In this document: piece by piece, positions 53,096 to 64,000 of the stretch | Layout of the letters: every line of letters starts with the position of its first letter | Numbering within the stretch: position 1 is the stretch's first letter | NCBI GenBank assembly: GCA_030248295.1 | Contig: JASANH010000976.1 | Span: forward strand, 310,001-374,000 | Length of the DNA: 64,000 nt | Source of the DNA: Mesodorylaimus sp. YZB2_4 | Taxonomy: Eukaryota; Nematoda; Enoplea; Dorylaimida; Dorylaimidae | Reading direction: 5' to 3' | Made by a program: the position numbers and the translations under genes | The notes under the pieces: generated by a model | What the model was told of the DNA's origin: nothing | What the model saw: only the letters and a program-made list of their open reading frames with translations | Databases searched by the model: none

Positions 53096-55149
53096 CGTGA
53101 ATCTTGTGCTAGCTTCCTTTCATTTTTTATGTCGTGCTTGATGAATAAAAGCCTAAGCCTATCGTTGTTGTTAGGTTTAGAAAATTAGAGCGAAGGCTCA
53201 ATGGGACGCAAGGGGTGGGTGGAGGACATAATGATTTGAAAGACCACTCACGTCGCCACTACCTACAAGCACGAGTACTGTATGCTGTCCTGCCGTTTAG
53301 AGATGGTCACGCAAACGAATCAAGTACATCATCTTTAGTGTGTCTTATGTCCTCCTTATAATTACCCTCCTCATAGGGACAGGCGCTGATCACGCATAGG
53401 TCGCCGGTCAGTTAAGGGCGCAGATAATAAGGTTTACTAGGCCTCATTCGCATACCAGGCCATAAGGCAATTAAGCTGCAACCTTTCCAAAAACGTGCCA
53501 TAGCAGCCAATAGCAAGCAACTCAAATTAAGTCATTGATATTCAAAAGATAGCCTTGAACTTTACATGACGTGCTTTTTAGTTGGTGATTCTACTCCAGA
53601 TGTTAGTGTTGTAAAGCGAAGCTTATTGACACGTGCAAACTAATTTTCTATCCGCTTGCTCTGTGCCAGAGCATGATATCTGCTTTGTATTCCGAGAAAG
53701 CGCCGGGTATGTTTCAGCGCGACTACAAAAGGACAAGAATAATATTTACTCACTCAGAACCTAGATCCATTATGGCTTTGTGATCAGGCTTGACTCAGCT
53801 AGATGCTCTACTTCCGTGTGTACACCTACATTGCCCACCACCCGTCGCCTCGTCTTACCACCGCCTTCTGTTAATTTCCTCGTTTTTGCATACGTAAATG
53901 ATGCACCAGTATTAGCATAGGCTATGCGTCTCCATGTGTGTGCCTAGTCTGAGGTAGGTACACTGAAAAGAAACGTTGGGAAAACTGAATTAGATAAAAC
54001 GTGGATCGTGTTTCACACGGTTTCAAAGTTTCGTCACTTGTCGGAGCGGAACGAATGCTGGATTTTTTTGTATGGTTAATACCTGGGAACAAGTCGGGTG
54101 GCTGATTGTATCGCTTCATTATTCCTCCTCGATAATTTATGCTGGTGAACCTTGAACTGACGCATGTTCAGTCATTTCTCCTACTTCAAACCTATGTACC
54201 TATGACCGGGTCCATAACATTGGCGAAAGGATTCAATCCCTCGAGGTCATTCCGTGCCAGCATCCCTATCTAATTACACCCTTATATCCTCTCTGTATGA
54301 AGTTTCCGCGCGGGTCAGGGAGGCTATAGTGAAGACCGGAAATCGAGCGCGCTCCGCCTATTATTCGCAAAGAAGCATAGCTTGGCTCTCCTCTGAAAGA
54401 GCCAATCATCGCGTGACGAAAGACTGCCCTGATAAAATTTACCCATAGCCAGCCATTATTTCATCCATTCACCTCACGTCATTGAAATGGTAGCCAGCCA
54501 TCGATTTAAAGGGTCACCTAGTAATTATTTGACCCTGGTGCCCGCCAGATTTATTGTACTTTTTTTGCCCTCTTTTATCAAATATGCACCTGCGTGAATG
54601 CCGTGTAAAAGAGTGATTGCAATTTTTGATTTTAAGGTCCTATTTCCTGGCACCAAATTGATTCCAGTCCTTTGTAGTGTGCAGAGCCGAGGGTTTTGCT
54701 ATTTTATACCCTGGGCCACTGACGAGCTCGATTCGTCGACCTCGACTAGGACCTACTTGCTTAGCGCTTTTTCTACCTGCTACAAATGAAGCTAGTCCTG
54801 GAGGGACTGCCGACCTTTTGAGTGATTGTTTCTGGTTCTGGCACCCGCATAAGAATATAAAACGACAATTTAACGTTTAGGCACAATCCTCCATCTGCTC
54901 ATTAGCGCCGAGAGTCAGTAATCAATTGAGCAATACAAGTGGCTTGTCGAGTTGGGCGTTGGCCAACAATTATTGCCCACCAAAGTGCTATGGCCTGCTA
55001 AGAATTCTAAAACGAATTGCACTGGGTCATTGCAGCTAAGGTCAGCCTACCAACCACTTCCGATCAGCTTGTTGAAGTTGCTTGGGCGAAATTTGAGTGT
55101 ATAGAGTTCTCTGCAGTAAGATTAGGATTTTCTGCAATATCCTCCCGAC
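53096..55149. other. spacer between tandem GPCR paralogues
   Basis: About 2.05 kb. Near the left end lie the poly(A) signal and a short GCCTAAGCCTA run. No gene is recognised. The promoter of the second receptor should be in the right half. Confidence 0.4.
53144..53149 (+). promoter_or_regulatory. poly(A) signal AATAAA of GPCR copy 1
   Basis: AATAAA 48 nt after the stop codon of the first tandem receptor, in a position normal for a short 3' UTR. Immediately downstream is a GTTGTTG stretch that could be the downstream element. Confidence 0.6.
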
Positions 55150-56235
55150 ATGATTGGCGAGATTGATGATCATGGTAGAGATAACACTTCAATGTACGGT
55201 GGCGAACACTTTCAACATTTCTACGAGATCTATGACAAAGTGCACTTGCCTCTAGCGTCCATCATTTGCTTATTCGGAGTTGTGGCGAACACCCTGAATG
55301 TGTGCGTACTAACTCGTCCGTCTATGATTTCTCCGACCAACATCTTTTTGACGGCCCTGAGCATAGCACAGCTTTGCTTGGTGAGCAATTATTTGGCTCT
55401 GCTAATGTTCAACGTGTGTGCGGACTCTTGCCTCTGGCCATCTCTGCATTCTTACTCGGGTTTGACATACAAATGGCTGAATGTTAACTTGAATGTGGTA
55501 TTCCACAAAATAGCGTTCACACATACTTTGATTTTGGCATTAATGAGATTTCTGGCCTTGAAAGCGCCTACGTTCACTCGTACTCGTATCAATGCGCGTT
55601 CCTCGAAAACAGTCGTATTGATCACTTATGTTTTAGTGCCTATTTTTTGCACGCCTATGTTCTTTATGTCGTACGTAGCGGAGAAATCGAGTTCATGCCA
55701 ACTGGATATCTCGTACGATTTAGAGTACAGAGATAATGCTGTCCTGATTCAAGCGGACATGTGGTTATTCGGGGTCTTATTCAAGTTAATACCTAGCTCA
55801 GCCATAGCCGTCCTTAGCTTCTTCCTCATTTCTTCTCTAAAAGACTACGATCGCAAGAAAGAACGGCTGACGAGTGGGCACAACAATTTGATAGCATTGG
55901 CCGGTTCTGTCAGGAAGAAAACGTGCGAAGGAAAGAAAAGGGCTCGAAAAAAGCAAACGAAGATGTTGGTCATGGTGGCCCTATTCTGCGCTGGTGTGGA
56001 ATTGCCTCACGGAGTTGTCAATCTCCTGACTGCCATATTTGGACAACAGTTCGCTGAGGAAGTATACGACAATCTGGGAGACCTATTCGAAATGCTAACC
56101 TTGCTGTACAGCTCGGCCAACTTTGTTCTGTACTGTCTGATGAACAAGGACTATCAGAAAACGTTCTCGCGTCTCTTTTGCCAAGCTATACGTCGACCGA
56201 ATTCTCAGACCACCGCTCTCTTGACCGACGTATAG
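55150..56235 (+). CDS. myosuppressin-receptor/DMSR-like GPCR, copy 2
   Basis: Single-exon class A GPCR, 361 aa from ATG 55150. Closely similar to the copy at 51983-53095 throughout the membrane core: MYGGEHFQHFYEIY, HLPLASIICLFGVVAN, LSIAQLCLVSNYLALL, LALMRFLALKAP in place of DRY, and VELPHGVVNLLTAIFGQQF with NLGDLFEMLTLLYSSANFVLYC. The termini and the third intracellular loop are the most diverged parts. Absence of introns in both copies fits a tandem duplication of an already intronless gene. It ends with DV just before TAG. Ligand unknown. Confidence 0.92.
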   Translation: MIGEIDDHGRDNTSMYGGEHFQHFYEIYDKVHLPLASIICLFGVVANTLNVCVLTRPSMISPTNIFLTALSIAQLCLVSNYLALLMFNVCADSCLWPSLHSYSGLTYKWLNVNLNVVFHKIAFTHTLILALMRFLALKAPTFTRTRINARSSKTVVLITYVLVPIFCTPMFFMSYVAEKSSSCQLDISYDLEYRDNAVLIQADMWLFGVLFKLIPSSAIAVLSFFLISSLKDYDRKKERLTSGHNNLIALAGSVRKKTCEGKKRARKKQTKMLVMVALFCAGVELPHGVVNLLTAIFGQQFAEEVYDNLGDLFEMLTLLYSSANFVLYCLMNKDYQKTFSRLFCQAIRRPNSQTTALLTDV

Positions 56236-57321
56236 CTGACGTGAGATGGTATGAAGAAATGGAAATTAGCTGAACTGCTACTCACTGTGCGCTTGCTGTT
56301 CGCTTCATTACGAGTTCGCCATACCTTGTGTACGTGAATGTCGTGGTGATAATCAGTTGTTTGTCTGAATCCGATATGGTCGGACTGACCTATGCTTGGC
56401 ATGAGAAATGCTTTTTTCGTTTTGTGCTCCTGCTGGTAAAAAAAGTTGACTGCCCTTGACGATGATAACTGCCCTGTAGTTTGCCCTGATAGCAGGGACT
56501 AGATAATGAGCAAAACACTGTTAGGGATACATCGATCATATTTCTGCAATCTTAAAACACTATTCGCTATGTCATTAAAAAACAGGCGGTTTTTATGAGC
56601 AGAAAAGCAGACTTTAGAAGGCATTCGATTACCAGACTCTTTGAAGAAGCTGTGCAAGAGCATAAAGTACTGGAATAAGCGAGTTGAGTAAATCCTGACA
56701 AGGGGTGCGATGTTGGCAATGCATGATGAAAGATGAAGGACGAAGGATGGCACTTCCGCAGTGGATCTCGTTCGGGGTGCATGACATTAGCCTAGTGCCG
56801 CTCATTGACATTGAAGAGTGGTTTGGCACCGAAAAAGCAAATGGCAGCGCACGCAATGCAAGATGATGCACCGATCAGGAAATGAAGCACATATGGGCTC
56901 TTCCGGAAGCTTGTAGGAAGGCTTACGACTGATCTTGATGGTGGCAGTAAGTTGAGCCACGGTCGCTTCGATGGCACCAGTCGTAAGTACCCGTGAGCGA
57001 GAAAGTGCAGTGTGTAGATAGGACATGGGGATGTGGACATGCTTTCATAGGGGCGTCACCACTAGGGGTGCACGAAGCCGCAACTGGGTCAATAGACTTA
57101 CCCGTCAACGTGAAGCTAGCTATGAACCAGATCGGACGGAGTTATTTCCTTGGCTGTTCTGGGCATGCTGCACTGTATTATCGCACAGACCGTATCGCGT
57201 CCTTTACTGACTTCGAGACAGCCAAGACGGCACTAAACTAGCCCCATTTAAAAAAAAACGAACTGACTCTGGAGGACTCACAATCAGCACATGACTAAAG
57301 GGCCAGGTAACACGACGCGTT
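56236..57321. other. intergenic between convergent GPCR and innexin
   Basis: About 1.1 kb with overlapping open frames on the minus strand that resemble nothing known. No RNA gene or repeat is recognised. Confidence 0.35.
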
Positions 57322-60300
57322 TTATTTAGCGCCTTGATCGGCGATTGATTGAGCTCTATTCGAATCAGGCTTGTAGTAAGCTTCGATAAAACCAGGGTCC
57401 GTTTCAGGAGTGTTCTCGATTGGGTTAGGTACAGTCGGCTCTGTTGATCGGAGAGAAGGCGCATCGACGTGCACTGGCCTGGGAGGGTAGTCGAGCAAGG
57501 GGACGTAAGGGGGCTTGGAAGTCTGATTTGGACCGTATGACACTCGGCGTTGGGGAGGTGGCTTATTGGAGCTAAGTGGGTTTGGCGAGCGGTCGACGGC
57601 GTAAGGCACGGCAACGTAGCGGGTATAGAAACTTCTCCAAAGAGTCGAGACTATCTCGGTGGTGATCAGGTCTCCAGCGTGTGTCGATATCATTCTCAAC
57701 ATGAAAACACCATCAAAACGAAGAAAACTGCTGACAAACTTCTTAATGGTTCTGTAATCTAGTGGCTGATTGGATTGAACAGTGTCGGCAGCGTCCGGTT
57801 TTTGCTCCAGTAACTCCCCAACGCGAAGATAGCGTTCAACAAAGTCCCCTCGTTGGCCGTATGTCAAGCATATGACGAGCCAATAGAGCAGATTCAGGAC
57901 GTTGGCCACTGCCACAAACAAAAACCACCACCTGAAAGAAATTTGAGTGTGGCTCGGTCTTGGATGGCTCCAAACTGCAAACTTACCACAGAAACAAGAA
58001 TATTTTCTCATTGAACATGTTGATCATGAGCACGCACTGGATGGTATATCGATGCAAATTGCCCAGCACCCTGACTTCGAAATCGCACATGGTGACACGA
58101 GGGAAGTGACCTGAGTCCATCCATTCTCGACCACTGGCCAAATCCATCAGAATTTCAGCACCCCAAAATCGATAACGGGGACTGAGGAAGGAGGAGAGAA
58201 GAAAGAACTGGCCAGTCACGTTGGCCAAGTACAGCAATTTCACAAGGAGATACAAAGTTGTGACGTAAGTGCCCGATGTGGACTTGCGCCATAGTTGGGT
58301 CAGCTCGGTGATGGGGCGCTGTTGACGATGGCGGTGACGAAATTCTCGTTGAAGTTCCAGTGCATCCTCTATATGGCGAGAAATAGTCTTGACAGCGCGA
58401 TGTCGAGTGTCAATGCCGATGTTTTGTGTGTCGGCTGCCATGGTCACCACGCTTTGAACGTTTATGCCTGAAAGCGGGTGGCGGTCACACTTTGAGCGAT
58501 GGGGGGGGGGGGGGGGTGGTCTGGCGACATGTTATAAAGATTAATCAAGGGGATGCGGGTCCTTAGTCTCCTTAGTGATACAGATATAAAAGATTAGGCC
58601 CTAGCGCAACGGTTCGTGCTACTAGATCAAGGCTTTTAGAGAAATATGATGATCTCCGAACTGCCCCTGAGGCCATGGAGAGAAGACGCCCAGATTTCTA
58701 AGCACGGACGTGGCAAAGCACTTTGCAGATTTGTCAGTGATCGAGGAAGAACCATGCTCATGCCCTCCTTCACGAAGCATGCTGCAGTATGCACCCAACC
58801 AACGTCTTACCAGACTGCCAATTGAGAAGCCTCCACAAAACGCATGGAACATAAAATAGCAAGGCTTCTATGGCCAGTATGAATGGGACCCATTGATAAT
58901 AACCGATTTGCCTAAAAAGGAGACGGATGCGTGACATTGAGCGCGGGAAAGAGAGCCCAATCGTCTAATACTGCTGCCGCTAATTGCTAGCCTGACCTAT
59001 CCTGCCAGTACAGTATTCCTTGTGTTCAACTGTTCAGGAGTCGACAATCAACGAATCTCGAGCTTGGGTAAACAACTACGCCAGTGCCCCATTGACAAAG
59101 AGCATGAATACAGCAACGCATATGGCCAGTCTATGATGGCACCAGTTCGCGGCTTGGAAATCGCCAACTACACGACCATATTGACGAAGCCACGTACGGT
59201 CAACCTACTAGTCGTTGGACCAGCTAACAGTAAGCAGAAAGAAGCTCTGTGTAAGTGACTAAATTCACCTGTTACCCAGAAGTGGCACAGGGAGGCGAAA
59301 CTTGTCCAAACATCGTGGCATTGAACAACGCAAGATAAAAAATCGGATGCTGTGTGTATGTATGTGTACTGTGTACTATATGTGTGTATTTCCATACTGT
59401 GTGTGTATGCGTACACATACTCACAGTATGGAAACACAGAAACCGGCCGACAACCGGCGGCCTATCCCCGACGCGTTTACAGTAATCCAAATGTGTCCTC
59501 ATTGGGGGGAAGGAATGCATTAACACAAAACCTCACATGGAAAAGTGAGTGTAGCCTGCAATGGGTGCTCGAAAGACACGCTTTTCTCCATCCAGGAGCG
59601 TCTTCTCTCTCGGCTCGTTATAAGGACTGCCAAGTAGATACATCCGTGACATGCATCGATCCAGCGATGCAGGTGAGTGGCAGTGTGCTAATGCCTTGTA
59701 CTGGTATTGCTGTTGTCAGTGCATTGTAAAGAATATTAAGCAGCGCCCAGGCTGGCTTTGCTTCATCTGTAAAAGCTTTCTACCGTTTGTGCGGCTGGTC
59801 CTTTTTACTTTCTCTTTCGACTTTCGATTTGTTTTTACGAGATTTTCAAGAATGGGCTCGATGGATCGGGCATTTCGTGAGCAATACAGCAATTTGTACG
59901 GGAGAGATCCAGCGCTCGTTTTTCACGCCATGAAGTATTTTCGTCAAGTCTTGTCTCGTTCTGCGGGCCAGGAATCGAAACACACTTCCTTGGAGCCGAC
60001 GATCAAGGGCAGCATGGTGCCTCGATTTGTGGAGCTGCTGAGTCGATACGACCAACCCAACATTCAAGTCGAGGCGGCGTGGGCGTTGACGAACCTGGCC
60101 TGCGGGACTGCCGTCGAGACGTGGATGCTGGTGGCCGTTGGTGCCGCCCAGAAACTGGTCGAATTGATATCCCGCTCGCCGAATGCCGAAGTCCGCGATC
60201 AAGCCGTGTGGGCCGTGAGCAACATCGCGGGCGACAGTCACGAGTGCCGGGAATACCTGCTCAAGATCGGGGCCCTGGAGGCGTTGCTGTCCGAGAGCAA

Positions 60301-63300
60301 TCGATTCCGTCATCGAAGGAGTGAGTTGCACGGTCAGTGGTCGAGTGGCCCCACCCAACTGACCGGTTCCATGTTTCAGATGCTCCGACGCCCAAGTCGC
60401 TCGACTCTCGTCGCAACCTGGTCTGGGCCCTGAGCAATCTTTGTCGAAGCCGGTCGTCGAGCTCTTTCTCGTGGATCAAGTTTTTCCCCGTGGTCGACCT
60501 GATCGCCCATCTTTTCGAAGTTCCCGCCAACATGTCCGACGAAGAAATGGTGGCCGAGGCGTGCTGGACGCTGGCCTACCTGATGGATGGCAACGCCAAC
60601 TGGTCTCCCGTGCAGGCCGTGTTGGAAGCTGGCCTGGTCGGCCCGTTGGTCAACTTGCTGTGCACCGATCATCGAAACTCGAATCGCGTATTGGCCGCCG
60701 CCGTGCGGGCCATCGGCAACATCGTGACTGGAACTGCCGAGCAGACGCAGGTGAGTCCGAGACACCCTCCTCTTCTACCTCGACTCCCGCATTCCCTTTC
60801 TGCAGGCTGTCCTGGACGCTGGCGCCCTGCCTCGTCTGCACTGTCTTGTGACCCGCGAGAACGACGGATTGGTTCGGGAAATCTGTTGGCTCCTGTCGAA
60901 CATCACGGCCGGCACTGAGCAGCAGATCGCCACGGTTCTCGACTGTCCGGGCCTGTTTGCCTGTTTGGTGCTGATGGTCGCCGGCCATCGATCGGCCCAA
61001 GTCCGTCGCGAGGCCGCTTGGGCTGTGTGCAACGCTTTGACAGGTGGTGACGCGGAACAAAAACAGCGTGTGATTAGTTTTGGTTGCATCGGACCCTTGG
61101 TACAATCGTGCTCCACTTGCGAGGACAGTCGATTGCTGGAGGTAGGCACCCTAGTCGACCGGTGGGTCCTCCTGAAACTTTCTTTTTCAGGCGCTGCTGA
61201 CCTCGATTGAGATCATAGTCTCGATTGGACGTGAACAACAGGAGAGAAGCACTTTCGGACACAACGCATACGCCCTGATGGTGGCCGAGCTCGGTGGGGT
61301 CGACCAGTTGAAACGTTTGGCGGAAGACGGTCGGTGGGGCCTGGGCACACGCGTGCGATGCTTGCAGCTGGTCCACGAATACTTCGACGAAGTTCAATCT
61401 GAGGACAAACAGTCCGATTCGAGTGACAGTGGCCCGATCGTGATCAAGTTTAAGAGGGGCCGTGGTGATGCCTGATCATTTAAGATTTGAGACTGTGAAG
61501 GCTGTTATAGTATATGCCAGTGAGATTTGTATTCTCTTGTTTCCTCAGGAGCTTTCTAAGCATTGTATGCAATGATCGAGAAGGGCTTTTCACGTGTTTC
61601 ATACTCGATCTTGATTTGGGCTAAGACTGATATTTAATAAAGTGGCTAGACTGGCCAGGGCGTTTGTCTCAGCAAGAGTATCCTACGAAGCGGTGATCAT
61701 TTTCGTGAACCCATCTTTGCCACTCGTTTCAGCTGGTAATCAGGAAATATTCGGGTCCATGGACAACAAACACCGTTACTGTCCGAGGCATTGATGGCTG
61801 TGGTGGCATCCCTGGCCATTCCAGGAAATTTACAGCTACCGCAGCTGATGCGCATCGAGCTTGGAGCGGAATAAGACCTATTTCAACCGAGCATGGTTCA
61901 GTTGTTCCGCGTGGATTGCGGCTCCTCCCATCTTTGTCTTGGTTGGGTGCAATGAGTCCGGTCTGTGGTCTAGTGGGCAACGGGCCTGGCTCTCGCTTAA
62001 CCCCTGATTGTTCAATCACTGGTCTCGTGGAGAAATTAATTCGAGCTATGGTGAAACACAAATATGAACATGAGCGCTCCGAATGATCACGAAGAACCTA
62101 CAGTCGAATAGTCGATAATCACTTATGATACCGTAAAATAAAGGTAAAATGATAAGCGTAGTTTAAGCGAAAATAGATGCGATAGATAATCCACTGCCTG
62201 CCAAAACTTCAAAGCACTGTACGGACACCTTCGTCGAAGGAATCGATGCATAGAAATAACTACTCGCGATCTGAGAATGTCACTTTGCAAGGATACCGAC
62301 ACATGCATTGGATTAGGGCATCCTGCGACTCGGTGAAGACCCTTGCAAAATGACGGGCGCATAAATGTACGCTGTCCTCGCCCTCACATTCGAAAGTCAA
62401 CGCTGTAACCAAGCCTAGTAGGTGTACGAGGGAGGTGGACAAGCGAAGTCAGCGGGGAAAGCCACTCCGACTGGATTAGGCAAGTCTTGCGCCTATAACT
62501 ACGGCTGAAACATCAACCCGAGGGGTTGACGTCTCCCAGCCAGGGGAGAGTATCGATTACTCTCTCTCCTGCTCGCCATGCTCGAGGGTTACAACACAAT
62601 GCAGTCTTGCCCGCCAGAGAAACCATCATTCGAGAATACGCGCTGCATGGCAGAGTACATTGAGGAGGTAGGAGTGGCACGGACGTCTAGCTGGATGCCA
62701 CCAAGGAGAGAGGGCTAGAACACTCGCGTGAGACTGGCGATAAGCATTGATGAGATCGCTGTGAATGCGAGAAGACGACATGAAAAATGAGCGGATCAAG
62801 CGAAACCAGGGGCCCTAACAAAGCCCATCTGAGTACAATCAGTAGAATTTTTTCGAAACCAGAATAATATCCATGCGATGACTGCGATACGGCGACTCAG
62901 TGATCACTCGATACCGCTTGATGCGGCTTCGAACCTACGAAATCGGTGCGGCACAGCTGCCATAGAAGCCCGTTAGACCAGCGGTATATTTATAACTAGC
63001 TGATGCATCCCCGTGCAACACTGCGAACAGCTGTAACTTGCCCCTGTGATGCACAGCTTATTTCTGAGGCGCCCATGACACGCAGAAATAACTAATGCCA
63101 TCATACACTGAGCCACCACAGAAGGTGCTCAGGGCAAACCATGGGTAAAGCAAGGGCCAAGTGAAATCAGCGGTCGGGCATAGGCGACATGACCAAAAAC
63201 ATGAAAAGAAAGGGTCGCTTACCTGATGACTCGTTGCTTGTGGTCAGCGGGCACGGGCTCTTTCAAAGGAAGCCAGTAGGTGTTCTGGACGAAGCAATAA

Positions 63301-63500
63301 TTCTCTGCGTACTGTTCCCAGGCCCCCGTGAACTGGGCAGGCACCCAGCATTGGATCGGTTGACCCACATACTGTTTGGCACTGATAGTAATAGCTAGAA
63401 TAAGGATAATGAGACACGTGTAATAGTAGTTCAGGCGATCGACGATATCGTCGTCGAACCGAGGTTTCAATGCATTCAAGAAAGAACCCAAGAAATTCAT
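57322..63500 (-). CDS. innexin gap-junction protein
   Basis: Forms hexameric hemichannels and gap junctions between cells in protostomes. Four exons (minus): 63500-63223, 58911-58811, 58467-57987, 57931-57322; 1470 nt, 489 aa, phases 2, 1, 2. Four membrane segments and the innexin signature [14 protein letters not shown] with [13 protein letters not shown] in the first loop, then [20 protein letters not shown] at TM2. The second loop carries PRVTMCDF and NLHRYTIQC, giving the four conserved extracellular cysteines, followed by [11 protein letters not shown] at TM4. The C-terminal tail of roughly 120 residues is Pro/Asn-rich. AATAAA overlaps the stop codon (57326-57321), so the 3' UTR could be very short. 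Intron 1 is 4.3 kb and contains an importin-alpha-like gene on the opposite strand; other introns are 55-343 bp. Confidence 0.95.
58501..58516. repeat. G homopolymer, 16 nt
   Basis: A run of 16 G in the second intron of the innexin gene (C run in transcript sense). It is next to the exon 3 acceptor but outside it. Confidence 0.8.
59345..59435. repeat. TG/CA-rich simple repeat
   Basis: Imperfect TGTG/TATG microsatellite, with an inverted ACAC section forming a potential hairpin (CATACTGTG ... CACAGTATG). It lies in innexin intron 1 upstream of the importin-like gene. Confidence 0.65.
59852..61475 (+). CDS. divergent importin-alpha (karyopherin alpha), no IBB seen
   Basis: Armadillo-repeat NLS receptor family. 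Four exons: 59852-60320, 60380-60750, 60806-61141, 61191-61475; 1461 nt, 486 aa (human KPNA1 538). The ARM array is clear and keeps the Trp/Asn ladder that binds NLS peptides: [77 protein letters not shown]. The C-terminus ends in an acidic-then-basic tail (SDSSDSG, FKRGRG). The start ATG gives [14 protein letters not shown]; no Arg/Lys-rich importin-beta-binding domain precedes the repeats, and none was found in 59000-59850. The gene is GC-richer than its surroundings and lies entirely within innexin intron 1, antisense. An unseen 5' exon cannot be excluded. Confidence 0.88.
61636..61641 (+). promoter_or_regulatory. poly(A) signal AATAAA of importin-alpha-like gene
   Basis: AATAAA 160 nt after the stop codon. 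It supports the importin-like gene as an independent transcript that ends inside the innexin intron. Confidence 0.55.
62500..62595 (+). repeat. interspersed repeat fragment, copy 2
   Basis: Shares ordered words with the minus-strand copy at 49110-49205 (GAAACATCAACCCGA, CCCAGC, TCTCCTG). It lies in innexin intron 1. Confidence 0.55.
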
Positions 63501-64000
63501 TTTTCGTCACAATCGGCTGGGCGCCGGGAAAGACAGAAGGTACTTGATTCTCAGAGACCGACTTTTCGATTCAGTTGAGAGTAGCGGGAGACGAAAAGGT
63601 GCTTGAAAATGGCCCTAGCTAGGGTAGTACAGAAGGACTCGTTTTTGCCATGCATTCAAGGCGAAGAGTAAAACCCGCGATGTGTGCGATCTTGTGACGA
63701 GGGCTAAGCAAACGAGACACTCAAGAACCCTAAAACAGATTTCAGTGCTACCTTTTGCTCTGGCCGAGAATGCCAGCTAGTATCACTGAAGTGTCGGTGA
63801 AGTGCTTGTAGCAGTGGTCGCACAGAAAAGTTCAGAGTCAGATTTTTGGAATGCGATTAGACCAGGAAGCACATTCGTTTCGAAAAGACACCAAAACCAT
63901 TCTTTGGTATGCTGCCCGTTGCAAAGCGCGAGTATTTGAGTCCGCATCGATGAAGGGAGTAACCAGAGAAACGTATTCACTATTTTTACCACGCACCAAA
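63501..64000. other. innexin 5' flank and window end
   Basis: About 500 bp upstream of the innexin start codon. The innexin promoter is expected here. No other feature is recognised. Confidence 0.35.

Larger units (their letters stand above)
61476..63222. other. right part of innexin intron 1
   Basis: About 1.75 kb after the importin-like gene, ending at the donor of innexin exon 1. It contains a poly(A) signal and a repeat fragment. No other coding exon is recognised. Confidence 0.45.

Noticed and set aside
61729..62061. 110-codon minus-strand frame in innexin intron 1
   Set aside because: No family match and no splice partners; the innexin exons on either side join in phase without it.

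Overview
This window is nuclear DNA from an animal. Almost all genes are split by short introns (mostly 45-110 bp) with GT..AG ends, there are no operons, and the proteins are clear metazoan families. An innexin, an eyegone-type Pax protein, myosuppressin-receptor-like GPCRs and a trunk-like cystine-knot precursor point to a protostome, probably an ecdysozoan. A tardigrade is my best guess, but nothing in the sequence proves it. Gene models were built by reading translated exons, choosing splice sites that keep phase, and comparing with protein families from memory; no search was run.

Layout. 0.4-1.1 kb: 3' part of MED18 (+). 1.3-3.9 kb: U2AF large subunit (-), with a 39-bp tandem repeat in intron 1. 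4.5-8.1 kb: REXO1-type RNA exonuclease (-), 11 exons. 8.6-10.2 kb: orphan class A GPCR (-) with a very long third extracellular loop. 12-14.3 kb: TMEM183-like F-box protein (+). 16.7-20.6 kb: orphan GPCR (+) with a long N-terminus. 21.9-23.6 kb: eyegone-like Pax protein without a visible homeodomain (+). 25.1-27.6 kb: TspanC8 tetraspanin (-). 29.6-31.2 kb: secreted cystine-knot precursor (-). 34.3-35.1 kb: REEP5/6-like protein (-). 36.7-37.5 kb: vasopressin/oxytocin-neurophysin precursor (+). 37.7-39.5 kb: CWF19L1 (-). 40.5-41.8 kb: secreted two-Ig protein of ImpL2/zig type (-). 42-52 kb: gene-poor tract carrying a complete hAT-type element with 8-bp target duplication. 52-53.1 and 55.1-56.2 kb: two intronless tandem GPCR paralogues of the myosuppressin-receptor/DMSR group (+). 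57.3-63.5 kb: innexin (-), whose first intron contains an antisense importin-alpha-like gene (+).

Functionally the window mixes RNA and transcription housekeeping (MED18, U2AF65, REXO1, CWF19L1) with intercellular signalling (four GPCRs, a neurohypophysial hormone precursor, a cystine-knot ligand, an Ig growth-factor-binding-like protein, tetraspanin, innexin). The genes look like independent transcription units, not a pathway cluster. The most unusual points are the hormone precursor with one glycine where relatives have two, the importin alpha without an importin-beta-binding domain nested in an innexin intron, the cystine-knot prohormone, the RED-only Pax protein, and the intact hAT insertion. 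Two diverged copies of one tRNA-derived SINE family are also present.
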